Shown: in pieces, positions 1 through 8,058 of the stretch | Position numbering within the stretch: the stretch's first letter is position 1 | Layout: each line of letters begins with the position of its first letter | NCBI RefSeq assembly: GCF_028993575.1 | Contig: NZ_CP118615.1 | Span: forward strand, 5,237,001-5,301,000 | DNA length: 64,000 nucleotides | Direction of reading: 5' to 3' | From: Micromonospora cathayae | GTDB taxonomy: Bacteria; Actinomycetota; Actinomycetes; Mycobacteriales; Micromonosporaceae | Notes under the pieces: generated by a model | What the model saw: the letters and a program-made list of their open reading frames with translations, nothing else | The model's database searches: none | What the model was told of the DNA's origin: nothing | Made by a program: the position numbers and the translations under genes

Positions 1-103
1 TGACCAGCAGCAGGGCCAGGGTCGCCAGCACCGGTACGTGCCGCTGCGGCACCCGCCACCAGGGCGCCCGGCCGGCGGGTACGGCCAGTTGGTTCGTGGT
101 CAT
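1..103 (-). CDS. Sugar ABC transporter permease, second subunit (N-terminal fragment cut by window edge)
   Basis: Only the first 34 codons are in the window, beginning MTTNQLAVPAGRAPWWRVPQ and running into a hydrophobic stretch that looks like the first membrane segment. The ATG at 103 overlaps the stop of the preceding permease gene (ATGA), which is the usual arrangement for the second permease of a YtfQ-YtfR-YtfT-YjfF type sugar importer. It would pair with that permease in the membrane and share its ATPase and binding protein. Assignment rests on position and on the short hydrophobic start, so the family is an inference; the rest of the gene lies to the left of base 1. Confidence 0.6.
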   Translation of the reverse strand, partial: MTTNQLAVPAGRAPWWRVPQRHVPVLATLALLLV

Positions 104-1164
104 GCCGGGACCTGCTCCTTCTGCTGCACGTCGGACGCCGACGGGGGCGCCGCGGGTGGGGACGACCGGCGGCGGAACCGCGCCCGGAACGCCGGGGCCT
201 GGATGAGACAGACCGCGATCACCACCACCGCCTTGAACAGCAGGGCGGTCTGCGGGTCGATGTTCATCGCGTACACCGAGGTGGTCAGGGTCTGGATGAT
301 CAGCGCGCCGACGATGGTGCCGCCGAGGTAGAACCGGCCGCCGGCCAGGGCGGTGCCACCGATGACCACGGCCAGGATGGCGTCCAGCTCCACCCACAGG
401 CCGGCGGAGTTGCCGTCGGCGCTGGAGACGTTCGCGGTCATCATGAACCCGGCGATGGCCGCGCAGGCCGCGCTGACCACGTACACCAGGAAGGTGATCC
501 GCCGGGACCGGACGCCGGCCAGCCGGCTGGCCTCGGCGTTGCCGCCGACCGCCTCGATGATCATGCCGAGCGCGGTCCGCCGGGTCAGCGCCGCCACCAG
601 CAGGGTCACCGCGAGCGCGACGACGATGGCGAACGGCAGGGTGAACAGGTGCCCCACCCCGATCGTCTTGTACGGCCCGCTGTTGATGGTGATGATCTGG
701 CCCTCGGTGATCAGCTGGGCCAGGCCGCGGCCGGCGACCATGAGGATCAGCGTGGCGATGATGGGTTGGATGCCGATCACCGCGACCAGGACGCCGTTCC
801 ACGCGCCGAGCAGCAGGGCCACCCCGAACGCCAGCACCAGCGCGGTGAGCACCGTGGGGACGCTGTTCTGGTCGGGCTGCTCGCTGATGTACAGGCAGGC
901 CACGGCGCCGCTGACCGCGACCACCGACCCCACCGACAGGTCGATGCCGCCGGTGGCGATCACCAGGGACATGCCGAGGGCGACCAGGATCAGCGGGGCG
1001 CTGAGCCGGACGATGTCGATCAGGCTGCCGTACAGGTGTCCGTTGGTGAGTTCGACGGACAGGAAGCTGGGCCGGTAGACGGTGTTCGCCACCAGCAGCG
1101 CCAGCAGCACGACGATCGGCCAGAACAGCCGGTGGCCGGTGAGGCGGGTCCGTACCGTGCTCAT
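100..1164 (-). CDS. Sugar ABC transporter permease (RbsC/YtfT family)
   Basis: 354-residue integral membrane protein with about nine hydrophobic segments, of the branched-chain-like permease family (BPD_transp_2) used by ribose, galactose and galactofuranose importers. The family motif region is visible as SLVIATGGIDLSVGSV near residue 65 and as EAVGGNAEASRLAGV near residue 210, the cytoplasmic EAA-like loop that contacts the ATPase. The ATG at 1164 is chosen because it overlaps the ATPase stop by four bases (ATGA), giving a normal permease length; upstream in-frame starts would only add non-hydrophobic sequence antisense to the ATPase gene. It lies in the araB-araD-binding protein-ATPase-permease operon, so it probably imports L-arabinose or a related pentose or arabinoside. 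The substrate is inferred from context. Confidence 0.9.
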   Translation of the reverse strand: MSTVRTRLTGHRLFWPIVVLLALLVANTVYRPSFLSVELTNGHLYGSLIDIVRLSAPLILVALGMSLVIATGGIDLSVGSVVAVSGAVACLYISEQPDQNSVPTVLTALVLAFGVALLLGAWNGVLVAVIGIQPIIATLILMVAGRGLAQLITEGQIITINSGPYKTIGVGHLFTLPFAIVVALAVTLLVAALTRRTALGMIIEAVGGNAEASRLAGVRSRRITFLVYVVSAACAAIAGFMMTANVSSADGNSAGLWVELDAILAVVIGGTALAGGRFYLGGTIVGALIIQTLTTSVYAMNIDPQTALLFKAVVVIAVCLIQAPAFRARFRRRSSPPAAPPSASDVQQKEQVPA

Positions 1165-2705
1165 GCCGGCACCGGTCCTTCCTGTGGGGCGCCACTGGCG
1201 ATGGCGCGCATGACACGGTCGGCGTCGAGGTCGTCGTCGTTGGCGAGCTGGGTGACCATCTGCCGGTCCCGCATCACCGCCACCTTGTGGCTGAGCCGCA
1301 GCACCTCCTCCAGCTCGGCGGAGATGAACAGCACCGCCATGCCGCCGTCGGAGAGCTGGGCCACCAGGCGCTGGATCTCGGTCTTCGCGCCGATGTCGAT
1401 GCCGCGGGTGGGTTCGTCCAGGATGAGCAGCCGGGGCTCGGTGATCAGCCAGCGGGCCAGCAGCACCTTCTGCTGGTTGCCGCCGGAGAGGTTGCGGACC
1501 GGCATCTCCGGGTCGGCCGGCCGGATGCTCAGCGCCTCGATCCACTTGCCGACCAGTTCGTCCTGGCGGCGGCGCGGCACCGGGCGCAGCCAGCCCCGGG
1601 CCGCCTGCATGGCGAGGATGATGTTCTCCCGGACCGACAGCTCCCCGACCAGGCCCTCGGTGCGGCGGTTCTCGGAACAGAACGCGATGTCCCGGTCGAT
1701 CGCGGCCACCGGGTTGCGGATCGTGACCGGCCTGCCGTCGACGGTGAGCTGGCCCCGGTCGGCCCGGTCGGCGCCGAAGAACAGCCGGGCCACCTCGGTA
1801 CGCCCCGACCCGAGCAGCCCGGCCAGCCCGACCACCTCGCCGCGGTGGATGGTGAGGTGGAACGGCGCGACCGAACCGGAGCGGCCCAGCCCGTCCGCCG
1901 CCACCACCGGGGTGCCCTGCTCGACGGCGGCCAGGTCCCGGCCGGTGGCCTCGTCGAGGCGTTCCAGGGCGTCGAGTTCCTTGCCGATCATCTTCTCCAC
2001 CAGGGCGAGCTGGGGCAGGTCGGCGGTGGCGTACTCGCCGACCAGCCGGCCGTTGCGCAGCACGGTGATCCGGTCGGCGATGCCGTACACCTGGTCGAGG
2101 AAGTGGGTGACGAAGAGGATCGCGATGCCCTCGTCACGGAGCTGGCGCATGATGCGCAGCAGGTGGGCCACCTCGTCGGCGTCCAGGCTGGACGTCGGCT
2201 CGTCGAGGATCAGCACCCGGGCCTCGACGTCCACGGCCCGGGCGATCGCCACCATCTGCTGCACGGCCAGGGAGTAGCTGCCGAGCGGTCGGGTCACGTC
2301 GATGTCCAGGTCGAGCCGGCCCAGGGCGGTCCGGGCCCGGCGGCGCGTCTCGCGCCAGTTGACCGCGCCGAGGCGGCGGGGTTCCCGGCCGATGAAGATG
2401 TTCTCCGCGACCGACAGGTTGGCGCAGAGGTTGACCTCCTGGTAGACGGTGCTCACCCCGGCCGCGGTGGCCTGCATCGGGCCGGTGAAGGAGACCGTTC
2501 GGCCGCCGAGGGTGATGGTGCCGCCGTCGGTGCCGTACACACCGGTCAGCACCTTGATCAAAGTTGACTTGCCGGCACCGTTCTCGCCCATCAGGGCGTG
2601 GACCTCACCGGGAAACAGCCGGAAGTCGACGCCCTCGAGGGCGCGCACTCCCGGGAAGAACTTGCTGATCGCGGTCATCGTCAGGACCGGATGACTCTCC
2701 GCCAT
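1161..2705 (-). CDS. Sugar ABC transporter ATP-binding protein, two fused NBDs (RbsA/MglA/YtfR type)
   Basis: 514 residues containing two nucleotide-binding domains in one chain. NBD1 (about 8-245) has an intact Walker A GENGAGKST near residue 40 and Walker B VLILDEPTSSLD; its signature region is degenerate (YSLAVQQM). NBD2 (about 260-505) has a degenerate P-loop (GLLGSGRTE) but a complete signature LSGGNQQKVLLARWL and Walker B LLILDEPTRGID. This asymmetry is normal for the sugar importer class that uses one fused ATPase. It energises the two permeases that follow. A 193-bp gap containing a strong hairpin separates it from the upstream binding-protein gene, while downstream genes overlap by four bases. 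Confidence 0.95.
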   Translation of the reverse strand: MAESHPVLTMTAISKFFPGVRALEGVDFRLFPGEVHALMGENGAGKSTLIKVLTGVYGTDGGTITLGGRTVSFTGPMQATAAGVSTVYQEVNLCANLSVAENIFIGREPRRLGAVNWRETRRRARTALGRLDLDIDVTRPLGSYSLAVQQMVAIARAVDVEARVLILDEPTSSLDADEVAHLLRIMRQLRDEGIAILFVTHFLDQVYGIADRITVLRNGRLVGEYATADLPQLALVEKMIGKELDALERLDEATGRDLAAVEQGTPVVAADGLGRSGSVAPFHLTIHRGEVVGLAGLLGSGRTEVARLFFGADRADRGQLTVDGRPVTIRNPVAAIDRDIAFCSENRRTEGLVGELSVRENIILAMQAARGWLRPVPRRRQDELVGKWIEALSIRPADPEMPVRNLSGGNQQKVLLARWLITEPRLLILDEPTRGIDIGAKTEIQRLVAQLSDGGMAVLFISAELEEVLRLSHKVAVMRDRQMVTQLANDDDLDADRVMRAIASGAPQEGPVPA

Positions 2706-2800
2706 CCCACCAGACCTTTCGTCACGTACATCGAGTGAGGTGCCGCCGGTGCCGGCACGGCGGTCCGCGGTCCGTCGGCCCGCCCGCCGCCGGTGGGTGT

Positions 2801-2835
2801 CCGGGCCGGCGGTGTGCGCGACACCGCCGGCCCGG
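2801..2835 (-). other. Intercistronic stem-loop between binding protein and ATPase genes
   Basis: A perfect 15-bp stem (CCGGGCCGGCGGTGT, 2801-2815, pairing with 2821-2835) closes a 5-nt loop GCGCG. No T-run follows. It lies in the 193-bp gap after the binding-protein stop codon. In importer operons such a hairpin commonly limits read-through or protects the 3' end of the upstream message so that the binding protein is made in excess; partial termination is an inference here. Confidence 0.7.
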
Positions 2836-2898
2836 CCGTCGTTCCGGTGAGGGTTCCGGGTCCCCGGGAACGACGCGTCGTACGCGCTGCCCGGCCGG

Positions 2899-3909
2899 TC
2901 AGTACTTCCGGGTGGGCAGCGCGGCCTTGGCCTGCTCCTGGGTGAAGGTGGTCTCCTCGGTCTCCACCCGGGCCGGCACCTCCTCGCCGGCGTGCACCTT
3001 CTTGACCAGCTCCATGAGCTGGTCGCCCAGCAGCGGGCTGCACTCGGCGATGAAGTTGAACTTGCCGTCGGCGAGGGCCTGCATGCCGTCCTTCACCGCG
3101 TCGATGGTGATGATGGTGATGTCCTTGCCCGGCTGCTTGCCGGCCGCGGTGATCGCCTCCAGCGCGCCCAGGCCCATGTCGTCGTTGTGCGCGAACAGCA
3201 CGTCGATCTTCGGGTTGGCCTTGAGGAACTGCTCCATGACCTGCTTGCCGCCGGCCCGGGTGAAGTCACCGCTCTGCGACGCGACGATCTTCAGGTTGGG
3301 GTTGGCCGCGATCGCCTCGGTGAAGCCCTTCTTGCGGTCGTTGGCCGGGGCCGAGCCGGTGGTGCCCTGCAACTCGACGATGTTCACCGGGCCGGTGGCC
3401 GACTTGGTCTGCTCGACCAGCCACTCACCGGAGAGCCGGCCCTCCTTGACGAAGTCCGAGCCGATGAAGGTCTTGTAGAGGCTCTTGTCGGCCGAGTCGA
3501 CGCTGCGGTCGGTGAGGATCACCGGGATGTCGGCGTCCTTGGCCTCCTTGAGGACGGTGTCCCAGCCGGACTCCACCACCGGCGAGAAGGCGATCACGTC
3601 GACCTTCTGCTGGATGAAGTTGCGGATCGCCTTGATCTGGTTTTCCTGCTTCTGCTGGGCGTCGTCGAACTTCAGGTCGATGCCGGCGGCGGCGGCCGAC
3701 TCCTTGATGGAGTTGGTGTTCGCGGTACGCCAGCCGCTCTCCGCGCCGACCTGCGAGAAGCCGAGGACGATCTTGTCGTTGCCGCCGTCACCGCTGCCGC
3801 CGCCGCCGGTGTCGCTGTTGCCGCAGGCGGTCAGTGAGGTGGCCAGCAGGCCGGCGGCCAGCACGGCGCCGAACCCGCGCCGGGTGATCAGGTTGCGGGT
3901 CGTCAACAT
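2899..3909 (-). CDS. Sugar ABC transporter substrate-binding lipoprotein (YtfQ-like)
   Basis: 336 residues. The N-terminus has a basic start followed by a hydrophobic segment and a lipobox (LTAC, Cys near residue 29), so it should be a membrane-anchored lipoprotein. After a Gly/Ser-rich spacer comes a type I periplasmic-binding-protein fold (Peripla_BP_4), with recognisable FSQVGAESGWR, FSPVVESGWD, VILTDRSVD and FAHNDDMGLGAL segments similar to the galactofuranose binder YtfQ. The ATG at 3909 is preceded by AAGGAG at good spacing. It delivers substrate to the permease/ATPase encoded downstream. Position after araB and araD suggests arabinose, possibly in the furanose form, but the ligand cannot be read from sequence. 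Confidence 0.93.
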   Translation of the reverse strand: MLTTRNLITRRGFGAVLAAGLLATSLTACGNSDTGGGGSGDGGNDKIVLGFSQVGAESGWRTANTNSIKESAAAAGIDLKFDDAQQKQENQIKAIRNFIQQKVDVIAFSPVVESGWDTVLKEAKDADIPVILTDRSVDSADKSLYKTFIGSDFVKEGRLSGEWLVEQTKSATGPVNIVELQGTTGSAPANDRKKGFTEAIAANPNLKIVASQSGDFTRAGGKQVMEQFLKANPKIDVLFAHNDDMGLGALEAITAAGKQPGKDITIITIDAVKDGMQALADGKFNFIAECSPLLGDQLMELVKKVHAGEEVPARVETEETTFTQEQAKAALPTRKY

Positions 3910-3952
3910 GGGATGACTCCTTCAGGGATTTGTGGTGGGGGGACTACCGGGG

Positions 3953-3981
3953 CCGGCAGCGGCGGTTCAACCCGCTGCCGG
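3953..3981 (-). other. Stem-loop between araD and the binding protein gene
   Basis: A 10-bp perfect inverted repeat (CCGGCAGCGG 3953-3962 with CCGCTGCCGG 3972-3981) with a 9-nt loop lies in the 140-bp gap upstream of the binding-protein gene. It may cause partial termination or stabilise the araBD message. There is no T-run, so its strength as a terminator is uncertain. Confidence 0.45.
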
Positions 3982-4049
3982 ACCCGCGTTCGGGTGCGGT
4001 GGGACGGCCGGCCGTCGCGGACGGACCGGCGGGTGGGGCCGCGCCGGGG

Positions 4050-4742
4050 TCAGGGGCTGCCGGTGCCGGCGCCGGGTTGGCCGTAGACGTTCTGGTAACG
4101 GTCGTAGAGCGCGTCGATGTCCTCGCGGGCCATCGGCACCGGCTCGCCCAGCGCCCGGGTCAGGTGCGCGGTGCGGGCCACGTCCTCGCACATCACCGCG
4201 GCCTTGACCGCCGCCCGGGCGTCCCGGCCGATGGTGAACACGCCGTGGTTGCGCATCAGCACCGCCGGGGAGCGGTGCCCGGACAGGGTGGCGACGATCC
4301 CCTTGCCGATGTCGTCGCCGCCGATCAGGGCGAACGGGCCGACCGGGATCTCGCCGCCGAACTCGTCGGCCTGGGCGGTGAGGTGGCAGGGAATCGCCTC
4401 GCCCCGGGCCGCCCAGGCGGTGGCGTAGCCGCTGTGGGTGTGCACCACGCCACCGACCTCGGGCATCGCCCGGTAGACGTAGGCGTGCGCGGCGGTGTCG
4501 CTGGACGGGGAGAGGTCGCCCTCCACCACCACACCGTTCAGGTCGCAGACGATCATGTTGTCCGGCCGCAGGTCGTCGTAGGACACGCCGCTGGGCTTGA
4601 TGACCATCAGGTCGCGGCCGGGCACCCGGGCCGAGACGTTGCCGGCCGTCCAGGCCACCAGGCCGTACCGGACCAGTTCACCGTGCAGCGCCGCGACCTG
4701 CTCACGCAGCCGGGTCACCTCGGCGTCCGGGTCGGTGCTCAC
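4050..4742 (-). CDS. araD: L-ribulose-5-phosphate 4-epimerase (class II aldolase family)
   Basis: 230 residues, the usual length for AraD/FucA class II aldolase-like enzymes. It converts L-ribulose 5-phosphate to D-xylulose 5-phosphate using a divalent metal. Visible landmarks are the phosphate-binding region WTAGNVSARVPG near residue 27 and KPSGVSYDDL near 48, the metal-binding VVHTHSGYATAWA near 98 (two His), and MRNHGVFTIGRDA near 165 (third metal His). The GTG at 4742 is used because it overlaps the araB stop (GTGA) and gives the correct N-terminus; no longer in-frame start would make sense inside araB. It is the second gene of the operon. The isomerase AraA is not in the window. Confidence 0.93.
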   Translation of the reverse strand: MSTDPDAEVTRLREQVAALHGELVRYGLVAWTAGNVSARVPGRDLMVIKPSGVSYDDLRPDNMIVCDLNGVVVEGDLSPSSDTAAHAYVYRAMPEVGGVVHTHSGYATAWAARGEAIPCHLTAQADEFGGEIPVGPFALIGGDDIGKGIVATLSGHRSPAVLMRNHGVFTIGRDARAAVKAAVMCEDVARTAHLTRALGEPVPMAREDIDALYDRYQNVYGQPGAGTGSP

Positions 4743-6436
4743 GCCACCACCTCCAGGGGGACTGCGGCCTGCTCGGCCGGGTTCGGGTCGGCCGCCCGGC
4801 GGGCGGCGTTGCGGATGGCGCGCAGCCGCAGCAGCAGATCGTCGCCGCCCCGACCGAAGTGGTCGTGCAGTCGCCGGTACTCGGCGTACAGCGCGTCGTA
4901 GGCGCGGGCCCGTTCCGGGTCCGGCCGGTACACGTCCCGGTCGACCCGGCCCATCACGGTCGAGGCGGCCGGCACGTCCGGGTACGCCCCGGCGGCCACC
5001 GCCGCGTGGATCGCCGAGCCCAGCGCCGGCCCCTGGGTCGAGCCGATGATGCCCAGCGGGCGCTGCGTGACGTCGGCGTAGATCTGCATCAGCAGGGTGT
5101 TGCCGGTGAGCCCACCGGCGACGATCAGCTCGTCGACCGGCACCCCCGCCTCGGCGAACGCCTCGATGATCATGCGGGTGCCGTACGCGGTGGACTCCAG
5201 CAGCGCGCGGTAGACGTCCGGCGGCCGGGTGGCCAGGGTGAGCCCGACGAGCACGCCGCTGAGATCGTGGTTGACCAGCAGGGACCGGTTGCCGTTCCAC
5301 CAGTCCAGGGCGACCAGCCCGTGCGCGCCGACCGGTTGCGCGGCGGCGGCGGCGGTCAGCGCCTCGTGCGAGGCGTACCCGGCCGGCGCGGCGTGCTGGA
5401 CGTACCAGCCGAAGATGTCGCCGACGCCGCTCTGGCCGGCCTCGTAGCCCCAGGAGCCGGCGCTGATGCCGCCGTCGACCACGCCGCACATGCCGGCCAC
5501 CTCGGCCACTTCGGCGCCGTTGACCACGTGGCAGGTGGAGGTGCCCATGATGGCGACCAGCCGGCCCGGTTCCAGGGCCTGCGCGGCGGCGGCGGTGACG
5601 TGCGCGTCGACGTTGCCGACCGCCACGGCGATCCCCTCGGGCAGCCCGGTCCAGGCGGCGGCCTGCGCGGTCAGGCCACCGGCGCGGCTGCCCAGCGGGG
5701 CCAGCGGGCCGTCCAGCTTGGTCACGAAGTCGGCGAAGTCGGGGTGCAGCGCGGCCAGGTACTCCCGGGACGGGTACCGGCCGTCCTGGTGGATGCCCTT
5801 GTAGCCGGCGGTGCAGACGTTGCGGGTCTCGACGCCGCAGAGCTGCCAGACGATCCAGTCGGCGGCCTCGATCCACCGGTCGGCCCGGTGGTAGACCTCC
5901 GGGTCCTCCTCCAGCAGTTGCAGCCCCTTGGCGTACTGCCACTCGGCGGAGATCTTGCCGCCGTACCGGCCGATCCAGGGCTCGCCGCGCTCGTGGGCCA
6001 GGGCGTTGATCCGGTCGGCCTGCCGCTGGGCGGCGTGGTGCTTCCACAGCTTCACCCAGGCGTGCGGACGGGTCCGCAGCTCGGGCAGCTCGCACAGCGG
6101 GGTGCCGTCGGCCAGGGTGGGCAGCACGGTGCAGGCGGTGAAGTCGATGCCGATGCCGATCACCCGGGCGGGATCGACGCCGCTGGCGGCCAGCGCGGCG
6201 GGGACGGCGTGCCGCAGCACGTCACGGTAGTCCTCCGGGTCCTGCAGGGCCCAGTCCGCCGGTAGCGCGCGGCCATCGACAGCGAGTACCGTGTCCATCA
6301 CGGCGTGGCGATACTCGTGTACCGCCGTGCCCAACTCGGCACCGTCGTCGACCCGCACCACCAGCGCCCGACCCGACAGGGTTCCGTAGTCGACCCCGAC
6401 CACGTAGCTGTCGGCCGCACCAGCCGAAACGTCCAT
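4739..6436 (-). CDS. araB: Ribulokinase
   Basis: 565-residue FGGY-family sugar kinase that phosphorylates L-ribulose with ATP. The N-terminal FGGY domain begins VGVDYGTLSGRALVV near residue 12, typical of AraB, with GIGIDFTACTVLP near 95 and the substrate-loop GKISAEWQYAKGLQ near 160. The C-terminal ATPase-fold half contains IMGTSTCHVV near 297 and IVAGGLTGNTLLMQIYADVT near 435. A GGAGG ribosome site lies just before the ATG at 6436. It is the first gene of the operon, with an operator centred about 36 bp upstream of the start codon and the divergently transcribed LacI-family gene beyond it. Confidence 0.95.
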   Translation of the reverse strand: MDVSAGAADSYVVGVDYGTLSGRALVVRVDDGAELGTAVHEYRHAVMDTVLAVDGRALPADWALQDPEDYRDVLRHAVPAALAASGVDPARVIGIGIDFTACTVLPTLADGTPLCELPELRTRPHAWVKLWKHHAAQRQADRINALAHERGEPWIGRYGGKISAEWQYAKGLQLLEEDPEVYHRADRWIEAADWIVWQLCGVETRNVCTAGYKGIHQDGRYPSREYLAALHPDFADFVTKLDGPLAPLGSRAGGLTAQAAAWTGLPEGIAVAVGNVDAHVTAAAAQALEPGRLVAIMGTSTCHVVNGAEVAEVAGMCGVVDGGISAGSWGYEAGQSGVGDIFGWYVQHAAPAGYASHEALTAAAAAQPVGAHGLVALDWWNGNRSLLVNHDLSGVLVGLTLATRPPDVYRALLESTAYGTRMIIEAFAEAGVPVDELIVAGGLTGNTLLMQIYADVTQRPLGIIGSTQGPALGSAIHAAVAAGAYPDVPAASTVMGRVDRDVYRPDPERARAYDALYAEYRRLHDHFGRGGDDLLLRLRAIRNAARRAADPNPAEQAAVPLEVVA

Positions 6437-6465
6437 GACATCCTCCGCTCACGTTCCGGCAACAG

Positions 6466-6479
6466 TGTTAGCGCTCACA
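6466..6479. promoter_or_regulatory. LacI-type operator O1 (araB-proximal)
   Basis: TGTTAGCGCTCACA is an imperfect palindrome around the central GCGC typical of LacI-family repressors. It lies 30 bp upstream of the araB start, where bound repressor would block the arabinose operon. The half-site GCGCTCACAT is repeated exactly in the second copy 144 bp away. Confidence 0.8.
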
Positions 6480-6609
6480 TGGTGCCTCGTCAAGACACTC
6501 TCCGGCATCAATTTGGGATCGGGCCCAGCCCACACATCCCTGTCCTCGCCAGCGATCCGAGCGGCAGACGTCATCCAGCCCCGGCCGGGCCGCCGCGAAC
6601 CCCCATCTC

Positions 6610-6623
6610 TGTGTGCGCTCACA
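6610..6623. promoter_or_regulatory. LacI-type operator O2 (regulator-proximal)
   Basis: TGTGTGCGCTCACA shares ten consecutive bases (GCGCTCACAT) with the araB-proximal operator. Two copies 144 bp apart would allow looping and autoregulation of the divergent regulator gene. The site assignment is from pattern; the binding protein is inferred to be the neighbouring LacI-family product. Confidence 0.75.
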
Positions 6624-6805
6624 TGCAGGCGGAAGCCGACCCGAGCCGCAGGACGCCGGGCCCGCGCACGACGTCGCCCGCCACCACCGATCCCCGGATC
6701 GGCGCGCCACCACCGGGGTCCGGGACCCGCCGCCACCCCTCCCACAGCCATCGAAAGTTTCGGGATACGCTGCCGGACGGAGTGGGCGACGGGTAAGGAG
6801 ACGGC

Positions 6806-7822
6806 GTGGAACAGCATCGGGCGACGCTGGCGGAGATCGCGCGAGCCGCGGGCGTGTCGATCCCCACCGTCTCGAAGGTCCTCAACGGACGGCCCGACGT
6901 CGCGCCGGGCACCCGGCAGAAGGTGCAGACCCTGCTCGACGAGCGGGGGTACACCACCCGGCGTACCGCCCGCCCCACCCCCCGGGCCGGCCTGATCGAG
7001 GTGGTGCTGCGGGACCTGGGCAACCCGTGGGCCATGCAGATCATCGACGGGGTGGAGGACCTGGCCTACCGGGCCGGGTTCGGGGTGATCGTCTCCGCGG
7101 TCCACGGCCGGCACCGCACCCGCCCGGACCGCCGCTGGACCGAGCAGCTCGCCGCCCGGCGCTGCGACGGGGTGCTGCTGGTCCTGTCGGACATCTCGAG
7201 CAGCCAGCGCAGCCAGCTCGACGAACTGGGCATCCCGGTGGTCATCATCGACCCGGTCGGCCAGCCGCCCGCCGACATCCCGTCGGTGGGCGCGACCAAC
7301 TGGGCCGGTGGCCTCACCGCCGCCGAGCACCTGATCGGTCTCGGTCACCACCGGGTGGCGGTGATCGGTGGACCACCCACCATGCCGTGCAGTCGGGCCC
7401 GGGTCGACGGCTACCGGGCCGCCATGCACGCCGCCGGGCACCGGATCCCGACCGGCTACCTGCGTACCGGCGACTTCACCGCGCCGTCCGGGTACCGCGA
7501 GACCAACGCCCTGCTCGACCTGAGCCAGCCGCCGACCGCCATCTTCGCCTGCGCCGACGAGATGGCCTGGGGCGCCTACGAGGCGCTCTACGAGCGGGGA
7601 CTGCGGGTGCCCGACGACCTGAGCGTGGTCGGTTTCGACGACCTGGACGCCGCCCGGTGGGCGGTGCCCCCGCTGACCACGGTGCGTCAGCCGCTGACCG
7701 AGATGGCGGGGATGGCCACCCGGATGCTGCTGAGCCTGGTCAACGGCGAGGAACTCGGCAGTCACCGGCTGGAACTGGCCACGCCGCTGGTGGTCCGGCA
7801 CAGCACCCGTGAGCTGACCTGA
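6806..7822 (+). CDS. LacI-family transcriptional regulator of the arabinose operon
   Basis: 338 residues with the N-terminal LacI helix-turn-helix (TLAEIARAAGVSIPTVSKVLNGRPDV, about residues 7-32) and hinge, then a periplasmic-binding-protein-like effector domain to the C-terminus, including ATNWAGGLTAAEHLIGLGHHRVAVIGGP near 170 and VVGFDDLDAARWAVPPLTTVRQP near 272. The GTG start at 6806 is fixed by AAGGAG five bases upstream and by the position of the helix-turn-helix. It is divergent from araB with two LacI-type operators between, so it most likely represses the araBD-transporter operon and itself, and is released by arabinose or a derivative. The effector is inferred. Confidence 0.92.
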   Translation: MEQHRATLAEIARAAGVSIPTVSKVLNGRPDVAPGTRQKVQTLLDERGYTTRRTARPTPRAGLIEVVLRDLGNPWAMQIIDGVEDLAYRAGFGVIVSAVHGRHRTRPDRRWTEQLAARRCDGVLLVLSDISSSQRSQLDELGIPVVIIDPVGQPPADIPSVGATNWAGGLTAAEHLIGLGHHRVAVIGGPPTMPCSRARVDGYRAAMHAAGHRIPTGYLRTGDFTAPSGYRETNALLDLSQPPTAIFACADEMAWGAYEALYERGLRVPDDLSVVGFDDLDAARWAVPPLTTVRQPLTEMAGMATRMLLSLVNGEELGSHRLELATPLVVRHSTRELT

Positions 7823-7894
7823 GCCCCCGCACCGACGCCGGTGATTCGCCACCGGCACCGGTTGCACCCGTGTCACACGTCCGCTTAGGCTCTG

Positions 7895-7908
7895 TGGGAG
7901 CGCTCCCG
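7895..7908. promoter_or_regulatory. CebR-like operator upstream of the cellulase gene
   Basis: TGGGAGCGCTCCCG matches 13 of 14 bases of the palindrome TGGGAGCGCTCCCA bound by CebR/CelR, the cello-oligosaccharide-responsive LacI-family repressor of actinobacterial cellulase genes. It lies 150 bp upstream of the GH5 cellulase start. No cebR gene is in the window. Confidence 0.85.
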
Positions 7909-8058
7909 GAGATCGGCCGCGGTGGTCGCGGGGAGAGTGGTCCGGGTCGGCGTGACGGGGACGGGCACCCGCCGCGCCTCGTCCGCGGTGTCGCGAGCCC
8001 CGAACCGGGACGGCGCTCTCCGCACCCCCACCCCCACGTACGGAATGAGACGCCCCCG

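Larger units (their letters stand above)
6437..6805. promoter_or_regulatory. Divergent araB / lacI-family regulator promoter region
   Basis: 369 bp without a gene. It holds two LacI-type operator copies (listed separately), an AAGGAG ribosome site at 6795-6800 five bases before the regulator's GTG, and presumably both promoters. I could not pick convincing -35/-10 pairs. Confidence 0.75.

Noticed and set aside
4050..6095. A 681-codon frame fusing sequence across araB and araD
   Set aside because: Only the last 230 codons resemble a protein (AraD); the rest is antisense-frame shadow of araB. The GTG at 4742 is the real start.
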